From NCBI RefSeq assembly GCF_001347015.1, contig NZ_CFGI01000001.1, forward strand, positions 124,001 through 188,000: DNA of 64,000 bases, read 5' to 3'. Below, piece by piece: positions 46,201-56,940 of this stretch (within the stretch, counting starts at the first letter, position 1; each line of letters starts with the position of its first letter). Source of the DNA: Streptococcus pneumoniae. Lineage in GTDB: Bacteria; Bacillota; Bacilli; Lactobacillales; Streptococcaceae. Position numbers and translations under genes: made by a program. The notes beneath the pieces are model-generated. The model had not been told where the DNA came from, did not search any database, and saw only the letters and a program-made list of their open reading frames with translations.

Positions 46201-49200
46201 CTTCAGCATAACTATTTCTAATTGTTGCTTTTTTATCTACAGCTCCCGCTATACCACCAACAACCTGGTCTCCTGTATTAGCATTTGTCGCCATATCAAT
46301 AGAAGAAATTGATTTATCTATTGAAGCACTAGCTCCTGAAAGTTTTCCTACTAAACCACCTATTTGATAAGTAGCTCTTGTATCATAAGTATTAGTTATT
46401 CTTCCAGTAAAACTACTATTAGAAATTGTAGAGTTAGTTACTTGTGAAGCTAATCCACCAATGCTACGTTCACCAGCAATTACACCAGATGAGTGAACAT
46501 TAGTAATGTTAGTACCATTTTTCGCTTCTTTAGCTATTGTAGCAGAGTGATCTTTTGCAGAAATATTTACATCTTTTATTGAAATATCTTTTACTGTAGC
46601 ACGGTTTAAAGTTCTAAATAATGGTTTTTTCAAGTTATATATAGCATAATACTTACCTTTGTTTTCACCTATTAAATTACCACTAAACTCTTTATCAATA
46701 TAACTTTCTTGACCATCTTGAAGTTCTACTTCACGAGCATCCATAGTTGCCCCTAAACGAAACTCTCCAGAAGGATTACTATTCATAGCATCTACTAGAT
46801 TTTTAAACGATGTATAAACTCCATTTTCACTTCTCACCATCTTAGGTAGGTAGTAAGTGTAATTGTCTAAAGTACTATTGTTTTCGTGTTGAATTAAATC
46901 GTTAGCTTGTCCTACAATTTTGTAAACATCTTGATTATCTTTTCTAACACTCTCAATACTCTTAACTGGCAACATAACATCTTTAAAGTTCTCTGATTTT
47001 ATTTTCATAAAGTAATCAGTTGGAGTAGTTGGAACACTCGCAAGTGAAGTTACATGTCGATATTTATTATTTTCTACTGTAAACAATTCCACATTTGAAA
47101 TATTTCTAAGTTCTAGTTTCTTGTCGACTTGTTTTTCTTCTGCTTTTGGTGCTGATTCTTCTTTTCCTGTAGATGTTCCTTCTGTTGACGCTGTTGGGTC
47201 TGATCCTACTTGTACAGCTGGTTCATCACCCTGTGGTTTTTCTGAATCTGAATTAGATGATTCTGAGTTTTCGTTCACAGTCGAAGCTTCAGTATTTTGT
47301 GAATTTGTTTCTTCTTTATTGCCTTCTGTTACTGAAGGTGATGACTCTGAATTACCTGAATCATTTGTAGCATCTACAGATGGAATAGTTGAAGTTTCTG
47401 ACGTTGGTTCGGATTTATTTTCTTCTCCAGCTGGTTGTGTAGCTGGTGCCCCACCTTCAGAGACAGTTTCTGAAGCCGGCTGTTCTTCTGTAACTGTTGT
47501 ATCCCCTGCAGATGAATCTTCTTCTTTCGACTCTGATTCTGATGGTACTTCTGAAGCTGGGGTTGCCGCCTCTGGCTCTTCCGCTTTTGGTGCTGTTGCT
47601 GTTTCCGTAGTTGCAAGTTCTTCAGCTTCCGATGTTGAATCTGTTTCTGCTTCTACAGCTGGCTGCGTAGCTGTTGACTCCCCTTCAGAAGCAGTTGATG
47701 AAGATTCAGTTGAAGAAACTGAATCCTCCGCTTTACCTTCTTCTCCTGATTCTTTTGGTGCTGGAGTTGCTTCTGCTATTATTCCTGGTTCTTCAGCTTC
47801 TTCCGTTGCTTCGGCTTTACCTTCTTCTCCTGCTGGTGTTGATTCCACAGTTGCAGATGTTCCTGGTTCTGCTGACTCTTCTGCTTTTGCTTCTTTTTCT
47901 GTTGCTTCTGGTGTTGTTACCGCTTCTTCTTTAGACTCAGCTGACGGTGTATTTGTTGCGCTATCTTGTTTTCCTGTCTCCTCAACAGAGGTTTCTTCTG
48001 CATTGCCTACTTCACTTGAAGTTGTAGCCTCTGTAGCTGCTTCTGTTGAAGCTGGGGTTTCTGGTTTTGATGGTGCTGGAGTTTCTTCTGCTGGTTGACT
48101 TTGTTCTCCTGAAGTTGTAGCCTCTGCCACTGGTGCTTCTGAAACTTCTGCTTTTGGTGTTGTTCCTGCTTCTTTTGGAGCTGGTTTCGCTGCCTCGGAC
48201 TCTGTTACTTTTGGTTCCGGTGCTTCTGTTGCACCTGGTTGTTCTTCTTTATTTTCTGGAGTTGTAGGTGCTTCTGTTTTTGGTTCAGCCAATTCTGCTG
48301 ACTCTGTTCCTGTTTCTCCTTCTGAAACTGTTCCTTCAGGTGTATCTTCTTTTGGAGTTGTAGGTGCTTCTGTTCCTGATTCTTCAGTTTCTTTTCCTGT
48401 TACTCCTGGAGTTACTTCTGAAGCCCCTTCTGTTCTTCCTGAAGCTCCATTTGCCACTAATTCTGTTGAATCTGGTGCTGATTCTGCTGTTCCTGTAAAT
48501 GTTCCTTCAGGTGTTGATTCTGCTTCTTTAGGCTCAGCTGGTTTTTCTACCTCTGGCGCTGATTCTGTTGGTGCTGGAGACACTGGTTTTTCTGCTTTTG
48601 GCGTTGTTACAGTTGGCTCTTCTGCTTTTTGTGCTACTGGAGCTTCTGTTTCTTCTTTAACTTCTGGGCTTGTCTCTGCTGGTGCTTCTGAATCAGGTTC
48701 TTCACCCGATTCTTCCGCTCTTTCCACTACTGGTGCTGATACAGGCTGATAAACTGGGCTATAGTTCACAGTCATTTTTTCAACTTTCTCAGTGACATCT
48801 GTTAATTCAAAGGTAACAGCTTTTGTTTCCTGATCTTTCTTGAGCAAGACTTCGTAAGTGCGAACTTCGCCACTTGCACCACTTTCTTTGATGACAATCT
48901 TGTGTTTTGTGACTGTATCTGAAACCGTTTCAGCTTCAGTAAAGTACAATTCATTGTGTGGTAAGAATAAATTCTTACCTGAAGCTTGATTCATTTCTTG
49001 GAGTACATCTACCGGGATATTGCTTGCTTCGCTGATAACACTTAATGTATCTCCCCACTTAATGACATACTTAAATAAATCACCTTCTTTTTGAAGGTCA
49101 GCTTTCACTTCCTCAACTGTTCTGGCTACCCAGATACCATCTTGTTCACTGGCTGACACAGTTGGAGCTAAAAAGCCCAGACCCAATAAAATGACACCTG

Positions 49201-49276
49201 TCGCAACAATTGCACCAGTTCTCAATTTTCTAAAGCCACGGAGGGACAAGCTTCCTCTAACATTTGTTTGTCTCAT
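43265..49276 (-). CDS. M26-family zinc metalloprotease with N-terminal LysM (Zmp/IgA1 protease-like)
   Basis: A 2003-residue secreted protein. A signal-type segment (residues about 14-42, ending PTVSASE) is followed by a LysM domain (69-112, YVIKWGDTLSVISEAS), a repetitive Glu/Pro/Ala/Thr/Ser region (about 180-715), GLUG-type beta repeats (about 905-1010, IGGLVGKLSG, VVGGIAGAVD, YVGGIAGYL) and the C-terminal protease. The zinc site is His1645-Glu-Met-Thr-His1649 with Glu1669, the HEMTH plus distal Glu of IgA1-protease/Zmp enzymes. No LPXTG and no G5 domain are visible, so the LysM may hold it to peptidoglycan. Target protein is unknown. The codon use of the protease half is AT-rich. Confidence 0.9.
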   Translation of the reverse strand: MRQTNVRGSLSLRGFRKLRTGAIVATGVILLGLGFLAPTVSASEQDGIWVARTVEEVKADLQKEGDLFKYVIKWGDTLSVISEASNIPVDVLQEMNQASGKNLFLPHNELYFTEAETVSDTVTKHKIVIKESGASGEVRTYEVLLKKDQETKAVTFELTDVTEKVEKMTVNYSPVYQPVSAPVVERAEESGEEPDSEAPAETSPEVKEETEAPVAQKAEEPTVTTPKAEKPVSPAPTESAPEVEKPAEPKEAESTPEGTFTGTAESAPDSTELVANGASGRTEGASEVTPGVTGKETEESGTEAPTTPKEDTPEGTVSEGETGTESAELAEPKTEAPTTPENKEEQPGATEAPEPKVTESEAAKPAPKEAGTTPKAEVSEAPVAEATTSGEQSQPAEETPAPSKPETPASTEAATEATTSSEVGNAEETSVEETGKQDSATNTPSAESKEEAVTTPEATEKEAKAEESAEPGTSATVESTPAGEEGKAEATEEAEEPGIIAEATPAPKESGEEGKAEDSVSSTESSSTASEGESTATQPAVEAETDSTSEAEELATTETATAPKAEEPEAATPASEVPSESESKEEDSSAGDTTVTEEQPASETVSEGGAPATQPAGEENKSEPTSETSTIPSVDATNDSGNSESSPSVTEGNKEETNSQNTEASTVNENSESSNSDSEKPQGDEPAVQVGSDPTASTEGTSTGKEESAPKAEEKQVDKKLELRNISNVELFTVENNKYRHVTSLASVPTTPTDYFMKIKSENFKDVMLPVKSIESVRKDNQDVYKIVGQANDLIQHENNSTLDNYTYYLPKMVRSENGVYTSFKNLVDAMNSNPSGEFRLGATMDAREVELQDGQESYIDKEFSGNLIGENKGKYYAIYNLKKPLFRTLNRATVKDISIKDVNISAKDHSATIAKEAKNGTNITNVHSSGVIAGERSIGGLASQVTNSTISNSSFTGRITNTYDTRATYQIGGLVGKLSGASASIDKSISSIDMATNANTGDQVVGGIAGAVDKKATIRNSYAEGNLNNVKHFGYVGGIAGYLWDRDTSELSNSGNLTNVLSDVNVTNGNAITGYDFTGIKAIDTYSNKNNKVVNVEQVDDEVLSRDSEKQRGTILENNKVLEKKAALVTKKNTKIEEFNFSSRYVTDYRNLENADSSKEQVYKNIEKLLPFYNRETIVKYGNLVDTNSNLYNKQLLSVVPMKDKEVISDINGNKSSINKLLLYYADNTSETVNVQYQSDFSNVAEYGVNGTKLIYTPNTLLRNNKNILDEVLPELNKVEYKSDAIRKVLDISKDISLTELYLDEQFEKTKEAIGDSLAKLLSADAAIAENSNSIIDNYVIEKIKKNKEALLLGLTYLERWYNFKYDNASAKDLVLYHLDFFGKSNSSALDNVIELGKSGFNNLLAKNNVITYNVLLAKNYGTETLFKALEGYRKVFLPKTSNNEWFKKQTKAYIVEEKSTIEEVREKQGKEGTKYSIGVYDRLTSPSWKYQSMVLPLLTLPEEKMIFMIANISTIGFGAYDRYRSSEYPEGEKLNKFVEDNAQEAAKRFRDHYDYWYKILDTKEKDKLFRSILVYDSFRFGNDKDKNTSQADFETDHPAIKHFFGPAGNNVVHNGHGAYATGDAFYYMAYRMLDKSGAVTYTHEMTHNSDREIYLGGYGRRNGLGPEFYAKGLLQAPDHPNDATITINSVLKYNEAENADRLQVKDPTQRFNNAEDLRKYMHNLFDLVYTLEMLEGEAVAKLDSNQKYDLLRKVENKFKPDPDGNEVYATNVVRRLKLDELNKLTSFNSLIENDIITRRGYIDEGEYKRNGYYTINLFSPIYSALSSDKGTPGDLMARRMAFELLAAKGYKEGMVPYISNQYENEAKANGSKINSYGKEVGLVTDKLVLNKIFNNQYSSWADFKKAMYKERESKFNKLTNINFIDPTNWRRQETVTIDNISKLKTLIEKAVQEDATNYASILYPKESSKVYKLKKAIFKAYLDQTDDFRTSIFDEENKFTN

Positions 49277-49304
49277 AATGTTTATTTTTCCTCACTAGTT
49301 TAAG

Positions 49305-49333
49305 AAATCGCAAGAAAAACAATCTTGCGATTT
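49305..49333 (-). other. Hairpin in the M26 protease 5' region
   Basis: AAATCGCAAGA (49305-49315) pairs with TCTTGCGATTT (49323-49333). It may be the ileS terminator (T-run poor) or a structure in the protease mRNA leader. It lies 29 bases before the protease ATG. Confidence 0.5.
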
Positions 49334-49459
49334 TAGCATACTTACTTTCTCCTAGTATTAGCAAAACCAATTCTCATCAAACTTTAGCATCTCACAAGAG
49401 AGATTATAAACTTGGAATAACTGATTTTTATATACTAGACGCATAGAAACTTTTCAACC

Positions 49460-52252
49460 TTATTTCTCTTCAAATCCTTCTGCGACTGCGTCCGCAAAGT
49501 TTTCTTCTACGATGCTTGCACAGTGGTCACAGATGACTGCCTGGTAGCTGCGTTCTGCTGTTGTTGGGTCGATACGACGGCAACGGTCACATACTTGGCC
49601 TGCAGCGCGTTCAACAGTGAAGGCTACATCTTCGAAGCTAACGGCAGCTTCTGGAGCAGGTCCTTCTGCGATGGTCAATTCAGACACGATCAAAAGTTGA
49701 GCTACATTGCTGTTTACTGCTTCGAGTAGAGTTTTCACCACTTCATTTGGATAAACTGTCAAGTGTGCTTCAAGAGATTTCCCGATAACTTTTGCATTAC
49801 GCGCTTCTTCCAAGGCTTTTTGAGCTTGTCCACGGAAGTCCATGAAGGCTGCCCATGTATCCAAGATTTCTTCTTGATTAGCAAAAGTTTCTGCTTCTGG
49901 CAATTCTGACAATTGAACGAAGTCTTCTGCTTCAAACTCAAGATATGACCAGATTTCTTCCGCAGTGTGAGGAAGGATTGGTGTCAAGAGTTTGGTGATT
50001 TTCACAAGAATGTCATAGAAAACAGTCTGCATTTGACGGCGTTCCAATGATTTGGCACCTTCGATGTAAACAACGTCCTTAGCAAAATCAAGGTAGAAGG
50101 CTGACAAGTCAACGTTGATAAAGTTCACCAAGGCCTTGTAGATTGTCAAGAATTCAAAGTTAGCATAGGCATCACGAATCGTTTTCACAAGCTGGTTAAA
50201 GCGAATCGTCATGTACTTATCAACTGAGCGAAGCTCATCGTAAGCTACTGCGTCTTGAGCTGGGTTAAAGTCAGATGTATTGGCAATCAAGAAACGAAGG
50301 GTATTACGAATCTTACGGTAAGTTTCAGAGACTTGGCTCAAGATATCCATAGAAATACGCACGTCATTGCTTGAGTCAACACTTGTTACCCAGAGACGCA
50401 AGATTTCAGCACCAAATTGTTTTTCAACATCGCTTGGAGCAATGGTATTTCCAAGAGATTTAGACATCTTCTCACCTTTACCATCAAGGGCAAATCCTTG
50501 TGACAAGATTTGTTTGTAAGGTGCTACACCATGGTTGGCAACAGATGTGATGAGTGATGAGTTGAACCAACCACGGTACTGGTCAGAACCTTCTAGGTAA
50601 AGGTCTGCTGGGTAAGTCAACTCAGGACGGTTTACCACAACTCCATTCCATGATGAACCTGAGTCAAACCAAACGTCCATGATGTCTGTTTCTTTCTTGA
50701 ACTCACCATTTGGTGAACCTGGATGAGTAAATCCTTCTGGTAAGAGGTCCTTAGCTTCACGTTCCCACCAAATACTTGAACCGTGTACTTCAAAGAGTTG
50801 AGCCACATGTTCAATCGTTTCAGCAGTCATGATAGCTGTACCGTCTTCAGCGTAGAAGATTGGAAGTGGAACACCCCAAGCACGCTGACGAGAGATAACC
50901 CAGTCACCACGGTCACGGATCATATTGTACAGACGGACTTTACCCCATTCTGAGTGGAATTTCACTTTTTCAATTTCGTCCAAGATTTCTTGGCGGAATT
51001 TAGAAACTGAGGCAAACCATTGTGGTACTGCACGCCAGATGATTGGTTTCTTAGTACGCCAGTCAAATGGATATGAGTGAGAGATTTCTTCTTGGGCAAG
51101 AAGGAGGTTACCAAGTTTTTCAATAGCAGTTGGAACTACCTTTTCATAGAATTGACCTTCAAACTCAGGACCAGCATTCTTCATCATGATACCACGTTCG
51201 TCAACAGTCACTGCGACTTCAAGACCATTAGCAATACCGACATTGTAGTCGTCCTCACCAAAACCAGGGGCTGTATGGACAATACCTGTACCAGAGTCAG
51301 TGGTAACGTGGTCACCAAGGATAACCAACTCATCTACAGCTGTATCCCATGGGTGTTCTGTTACGATGTGGTTGAGTTCTTGACCACGGTAAGTTGCCAA
51401 GACTTGAACATCAGCCCAACCAAATTTCTCAGACAAGCTATTTAATAATTCTGCAGCAACCACAAACTTACGAGCTTCACCAGCAGGTTGAACCAAAACA
51501 TAATCAATATCAGCTCCAACAGTCAAACCACGAGAAGCTGTAATAGTAAATGGAGTAGTTGTCCAAACAACGATATAAGTATCTGTATCTAGAACACCTT
51601 TGCCATCTTTTACCTTGTTGGCATAGTAAAGGGAAGTTGAAACCAAGTCATGGTATTCAATCTCTGCTTCAGCTAGAGCTGACTCAGATGACCAAGACCA
51701 GTAAACTGGCTTGGCACCACGGTAGATATAACCTTTATTAGCCATTTCACCAAATACACGGATTTGGGCTGCTTCATAATCAGGAGTCAAAGTCACATAT
51801 GGATTTTCCCAGTCACCAGAAACACCCAAACGTTTAAAGTCTTCACGTTGTTTATCTACTTGAGAAAGAGCGTATTCACGGCAAAGTTTCAAGTACTCAA
51901 CCAAGTCCATTTCTTTACGTTTGACACCTTGTTTTGCCAAAACTTGCTCGATTGGCAAACCATGAGTATCCCAACCTGGAATAAATGGCGCGTAAAATCC
52001 TGACATAGATTTTGAGCGAACAATAATATCTTTTGAAATCTTGTTCATAGCATGTCCAACGTGGATATTTCCGTTCGCGTATGGAGGGCCATCATGTAAG
52101 GTGAAATGAGGTTTTCCTTGGTTCAATTCTTGACGACGTTGGTAAAGTTTTGCATCTTCCCATTCCTTTTGCCAAACTGGCTCTTTGGTCGGAAGGCCTG
52201 CACGCATTGGGAAAGCTGTTTTCCCAAGATTAAGGGTATCTTTGAGTTTCAT
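49460..52252 (-). CDS. ileS: Isoleucyl-tRNA synthetase
   Basis: A 930-residue class I aminoacyl-tRNA synthetase. The HIGH-type motif is in [14 protein letters not shown], the editing (CP1) domain in the middle includes [15 protein letters not shown] and [18 protein letters not shown], and [10 protein letters not shown] follows. A C-terminal zinc finger ([14 protein letters not shown]...CDHC) closes it. It is preceded by a T-box leader and sits after divIVA at the end of the division cluster, as in other streptococci. Confidence 0.97.
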   Translation of the reverse strand: MKLKDTLNLGKTAFPMRAGLPTKEPVWQKEWEDAKLYQRRQELNQGKPHFTLHDGPPYANGNIHVGHAMNKISKDIIVRSKSMSGFYAPFIPGWDTHGLPIEQVLAKQGVKRKEMDLVEYLKLCREYALSQVDKQREDFKRLGVSGDWENPYVTLTPDYEAAQIRVFGEMANKGYIYRGAKPVYWSWSSESALAEAEIEYHDLVSTSLYYANKVKDGKGVLDTDTYIVVWTTTPFTITASRGLTVGADIDYVLVQPAGEARKFVVAAELLNSLSEKFGWADVQVLATYRGQELNHIVTEHPWDTAVDELVILGDHVTTDSGTGIVHTAPGFGEDDYNVGIANGLEVAVTVDERGIMMKNAGPEFEGQFYEKVVPTAIEKLGNLLLAQEEISHSYPFDWRTKKPIIWRAVPQWFASVSKFRQEILDEIEKVKFHSEWGKVRLYNMIRDRGDWVISRQRAWGVPLPIFYAEDGTAIMTAETIEHVAQLFEVHGSSIWWEREAKDLLPEGFTHPGSPNGEFKKETDIMDVWFDSGSSWNGVVVNRPELTYPADLYLEGSDQYRGWFNSSLITSVANHGVAPYKQILSQGFALDGKGEKMSKSLGNTIAPSDVEKQFGAEILRLWVTSVDSSNDVRISMDILSQVSETYRKIRNTLRFLIANTSDFNPAQDAVAYDELRSVDKYMTIRFNQLVKTIRDAYANFEFLTIYKALVNFINVDLSAFYLDFAKDVVYIEGAKSLERRQMQTVFYDILVKITKLLTPILPHTAEEIWSYLEFEAEDFVQLSELPEAETFANQEEILDTWAAFMDFRGQAQKALEEARNAKVIGKSLEAHLTVYPNEVVKTLLEAVNSNVAQLLIVSELTIAEGPAPEAAVSFEDVAFTVERAAGQVCDRCRRIDPTTAERSYQAVICDHCASIVEENFADAVAEGFEEK

Positions 52253-52263
52253 GGTATCTCCTT

Positions 52264-52500
52264 TATAAATAATAACAAATTAAAAACCACGACTGCCAAA
52301 AAGGACGAAAATCGTGGTACCACCTTTATTCGGAAAAAGATTTAGTCTTTCTCCCTCTTATCCCGTAACGTGGGGAACGTCAAATCTTACTAGCTTCAGA
52401 CTTGAGTTTTTGAGAGGATAATCTTATCAATAGGGATTACAGGACTCACACCATCTCCTGCTCGCTGGAAATATAAGGATAAGATCTTGTTCTCACATCG
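52264..52500 (-). promoter_or_regulatory. T-box riboswitch of ileS
   Basis: On the minus strand the leader ends with AATAAAGGTGGTACCACG (T-box, about 52330-52313). A terminator stem ACCACGA/TCGTGGT (52318-52312 with 52292-52286) with a T-rich tail follows. Isoleucine codons ATT and ATC occur in the long stem region near 52430; the specifier was not fixed. No separate promoter was identified with confidence. Confidence 0.88.
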
Positions 52501-52504
52501 TTTC

Positions 52505-53386
52505 TTATAAAATTGTAACGGATTCTTGCGGTGCTTCAAATCCTGGTGCTGAATCAAACGTTTCTGTAGCTGGTGTTGGAGCCGAAGGATGTACTGGAGC
52601 TACTTCTGGTTCTTCGTACATTGGACCAACTGGATGAGTAGGCTCTTCTTCCATTTGAGGACTCACTACAGGAGTTGGATTTTCCACTTCCTGTTTAGCC
52701 TGAGCTTCAAATTCAGCCAATTCTTTATTGGCTGCCTCAATACGAGCTTGTAACTCTGCCATTTCTGCTTGAGAGAACTGACGTGTCATATCAATTGGTT
52801 CTTCCTCAATTGGAGCTGGAATCGGTTCTCCAAGTACTTCACTAACCACTTCTTTAAAGGCTTCATCACTGGTTTGAAGATAAGTAGCTGTTGGACGGAG
52901 AATATCTTCCCAATCTGAAGATTCAACAATAGCTAACTGGCTCTCAATTGTAGATTTAAGACGTTGGTGGAAGACACGGCTCTTGTTCTTCAATTCTTCG
53001 GTTTCAACAGCAACTTTCTTAGCATTGTCTGTTGCTTGACGAAGAATCTCGTTTGCCTTATATTTAGCTTCTTCCAACAAGCGTTGCGCATCTTGCTCTG
53101 CTTGATGAATGATATTGTTTGAACGTTCATGCGCCGCCTGTTTCACTCGCTCAGCTGTATCCTGAGCAATCAATACAGACTGGCTCAATGAATCTTTCAT
53201 TTCGTCAAAGTAAGACAAACGCTCTTCTAAACTCTTAATACGCAAATCTTTATCATGATTCGCACGAACAAGATCTTCGTAATCACGAACCACAATATCT
53301 AAAAATTCATCGACTTCTTCTGGATCAAAGCCTCTGAATCGAGTTCCAAAGGTCTTGTCCTTTATTTCTAATGATGTAATTGGCAT
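52505..53386 (-). CDS. divIVA: Cell division protein DivIVA
   Basis: A 293-residue coiled-coil protein that localises to septum and poles and organises division. The conserved membrane-binding N-terminus PITSLEIKDKTFGTRFRGFDPEEVDEFLDIVVRDYEDL is complete. Long helices follow, and the C-terminus is Pro/Glu-rich (VVSPQMEEEPTHPVGP). It is somewhat longer than the pneumococcal protein I recall (about 262), mostly in that tail. The ATG at 53386 has GAGGAA upstream; a GTG 12 bases earlier overlaps the SD. It follows ylmH by eight bases. Confidence 0.93.
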   Translation of the reverse strand: MPITSLEIKDKTFGTRFRGFDPEEVDEFLDIVVRDYEDLVRANHDKDLRIKSLEERLSYFDEMKDSLSQSVLIAQDTAERVKQAAHERSNNIIHQAEQDAQRLLEEAKYKANEILRQATDNAKKVAVETEELKNKSRVFHQRLKSTIESQLAIVESSDWEDILRPTATYLQTSDEAFKEVVSEVLGEPIPAPIEEEPIDMTRQFSQAEMAELQARIEAANKELAEFEAQAKQEVENPTPVVSPQMEEEPTHPVGPMYEEPEVAPVHPSAPTPATETFDSAPGFEAPQESVTIL

Positions 53387-53394
53387 TCTATTCC

Positions 53395-54180
53395 TCACTT
53401 ACTTAATAATAACTGGACGGTTATTTTTTTCTTCTCTTTTTTCGTTTGTCCCTTATCTTGAAGTAATCTCAAGCGACCAAATTTTCTCACACTAATCAAA
53501 TCTCCAACTTGAACAGTGTAATCTGATTTGTCTACCACATGATAATTTACTTGGACAAGTTTCTTTTCAATCAACTGGTTTGCTTGATTCCTAGATAGTT
53601 TCAAAACATTTGATAAAAGAACATCTAATCGAAAACTAGACACAGATAAATCCAGTTCTCGATACTGTTCTAGCTTATCTATTTTCTCGGCGAAAGAACG
53701 TTCCTCCAGCGAAACAGGTATACGGCCAATTTTCTTTAATCCATCTTGAAAGAGAAGAAGAAACTGCTGATTAATCATAATCTGCGCCCGTTCTTCATCT
53801 ACTAGGATATCTCCAAAAAGTTTCCGTTCAATCCCTAATTGATTGATGACTGTCCCTAAAATCTTAGCATGCGTTAAATGTTCAAATTTATTGGAATACA
53901 CAATTTCCTGAAGAGATATTTCAAAATCTGAAAACTCTGGTTGGAAATAATCTGGGTATAATAAAACTCGAACATACTCACTCGAGACAAATTCCCCACT
54001 ACTGCTACAAGCAAGACCATAGGTTTTGGCCAAAATCTTTAATAGCTTCTCCTGATGAGGATTGATAAAAGGAGTTAAAAAAGGAGCATAGCTATCTTCT
54101 ACCTTCTTTATCCATTCCATTCCCTTGTCAAGAAAGGGACGATCTTCTATGGAGAAATGCTGATAAATCCCTTTATTCAT
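53395..54180 (-). CDS. ylmH: S4-domain RNA-binding protein YlmH
   Basis: A 261-residue protein with a C-terminal S4 RNA-binding domain (FRLDVLLSNVLKLSRNQANQLIEKKLVQVN) and an N-terminal YlmH domain. YlmH homologues have been linked to rescue of stalled ribosomal 50S complexes. The ATG at 54180 overlaps the ylmG stop (GGATGA); longer open frames run into ylmG and are not believed. It belongs to the ftsZ-ylm cluster. Confidence 0.9.
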   Translation of the reverse strand: MNKGIYQHFSIEDRPFLDKGMEWIKKVEDSYAPFLTPFINPHQEKLLKILAKTYGLACSSSGEFVSSEYVRVLLYPDYFQPEFSDFEISLQEIVYSNKFEHLTHAKILGTVINQLGIERKLFGDILVDEERAQIMINQQFLLLFQDGLKKIGRIPVSLEERSFAEKIDKLEQYRELDLSVSSFRLDVLLSNVLKLSRNQANQLIEKKLVQVNYHVVDKSDYTVQVGDLISVRKFGRLRLLQDKGQTKKEKKKITVQLLLSK

Positions 54181-54439
54181 CCTATCATCGCCAGAAAACG
54201 GACTAGGTTTTCTCCTAAAAATCGAACCAAAACAATCGCAACCCAAACAGATAAATCAAGGCCCACTATCTGTAAAGGCAGGCGTTGCAAGGGAGCAAGC
54301 ACTGGTTTTACCAACGCTACAATCCAACGACCCAAACTGGATTCGTAGGCGCCTGGAAACCAAGACATGACAGCAAAGGCTACCAAAATCAGGGAGTAAA
54401 TATCCACTGCATTATAAATCATACGAATTAAAAAAATCA

Positions 54440-54440
<1 letters not shown>
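54177..54440 (-). CDS. ylmG: YggT-family membrane protein YlmG
   Basis: An 87-residue YggT-family protein with two hydrophobic segments. Typical wording is LILVAFAVMSWFPGAYESSLGRWIVALVKPVLAPLQRLPL. Homologues affect nucleoid and septum organisation. The start codon overlaps the sepF stop by one base, and the stop overlaps the ylmH ATG. Confidence 0.9.
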
Positions 54441-54988
<548 letters not shown>

Positions 54989-55660
54989 CTACTTAAAAAA
55001 TGCTGTACCTATACGAACAAAGGTGGAACCGAATTGAATCGCTTCTTTATAATCACGACTCATTCCCATACTTAACTCGATCATAGGCATATTTGGAATT
55101 TGTTTTTCTTGGATTTCTCTTTGTAAATCTTGGGTCGCCTTGAAAATTTCTTTCAACTGCTCACTGCTAGCCTCAAAAGGTGCCATCGTCATTAAACCAA
55201 CATATTCAATCTTATCTAGTCTGGCTAACTCTGGCAAGATATCCAGCAGTTCCTCTCTCGAAAAACCGTGCTTGCTTTCTTCTTTAGAAATATTTACTTG
55301 AAGGAAACACTTGATGACTCGGTCACTTCTTTTTTGGATTTCCTCCGCTAGCTTTACTGAATCCAAGGCATGGAAATAATCAACGTATTGAATGACATCT
55401 TTCACCTTACGTCTTTGCAAGGTACCAATCAAATGCCAAGTCACATCTCGATCTTTTAAAGATTCATATTTTTCCAGAAACTTATCGACACGATTTTCAC
55501 CGATATGATGAACACCTAGCGGAAGCAAGGCTTCCGCTGTCGGTACATCTACATACTTGGTAACTGCAATGACAGAGACTGAACCACTCTCTCGATGAGC
55601 ACTCAGACTAGCCTCTGCAACTTCTCGAAAAACAAGTTCTGTATTTTCTTTTACATTCAT
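54989..55660 (-). CDS. ylmE: PLP homeostasis protein YlmE (YggS family)
   Basis: A 223-residue PLP-binding protein of the YggS/PLPBP family. The PLP lysine is in IAVTKYVDVPTAEALLP, and the fold-type III barrel continues with VHHIGENRVDKFLEKY, HLIGTLQRRKVKD and LSMGMSRDYKEAI (phosphate site). It buffers PLP and amino-acid pools and has no known catalytic step. It lies four bases after ftsZ. Confidence 0.93.
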   Translation of the reverse strand: MNVKENTELVFREVAEASLSAHRESGSVSVIAVTKYVDVPTAEALLPLGVHHIGENRVDKFLEKYESLKDRDVTWHLIGTLQRRKVKDVIQYVDYFHALDSVKLAEEIQKRSDRVIKCFLQVNISKEESKHGFSREELLDILPELARLDKIEYVGLMTMAPFEASSEQLKEIFKATQDLQREIQEKQIPNMPMIELSMGMSRDYKEAIQFGSTFVRIGTAFFK

Positions 55661-55664
55661 TTAC

Positions 55665-56927
<1,263 letters not shown>

Positions 56928-56940
56928 TTATTTTTCCTCT

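Noticed and set aside
47121-48098. A long plus-strand open frame of 325 codons opposite the M26 protease
   Set aside because: It is antisense to the repetitive Glu/Pro/Ala linker. The Ser/Val/Ala-rich composition is what that repeat gives on the other strand, and no SD is present.
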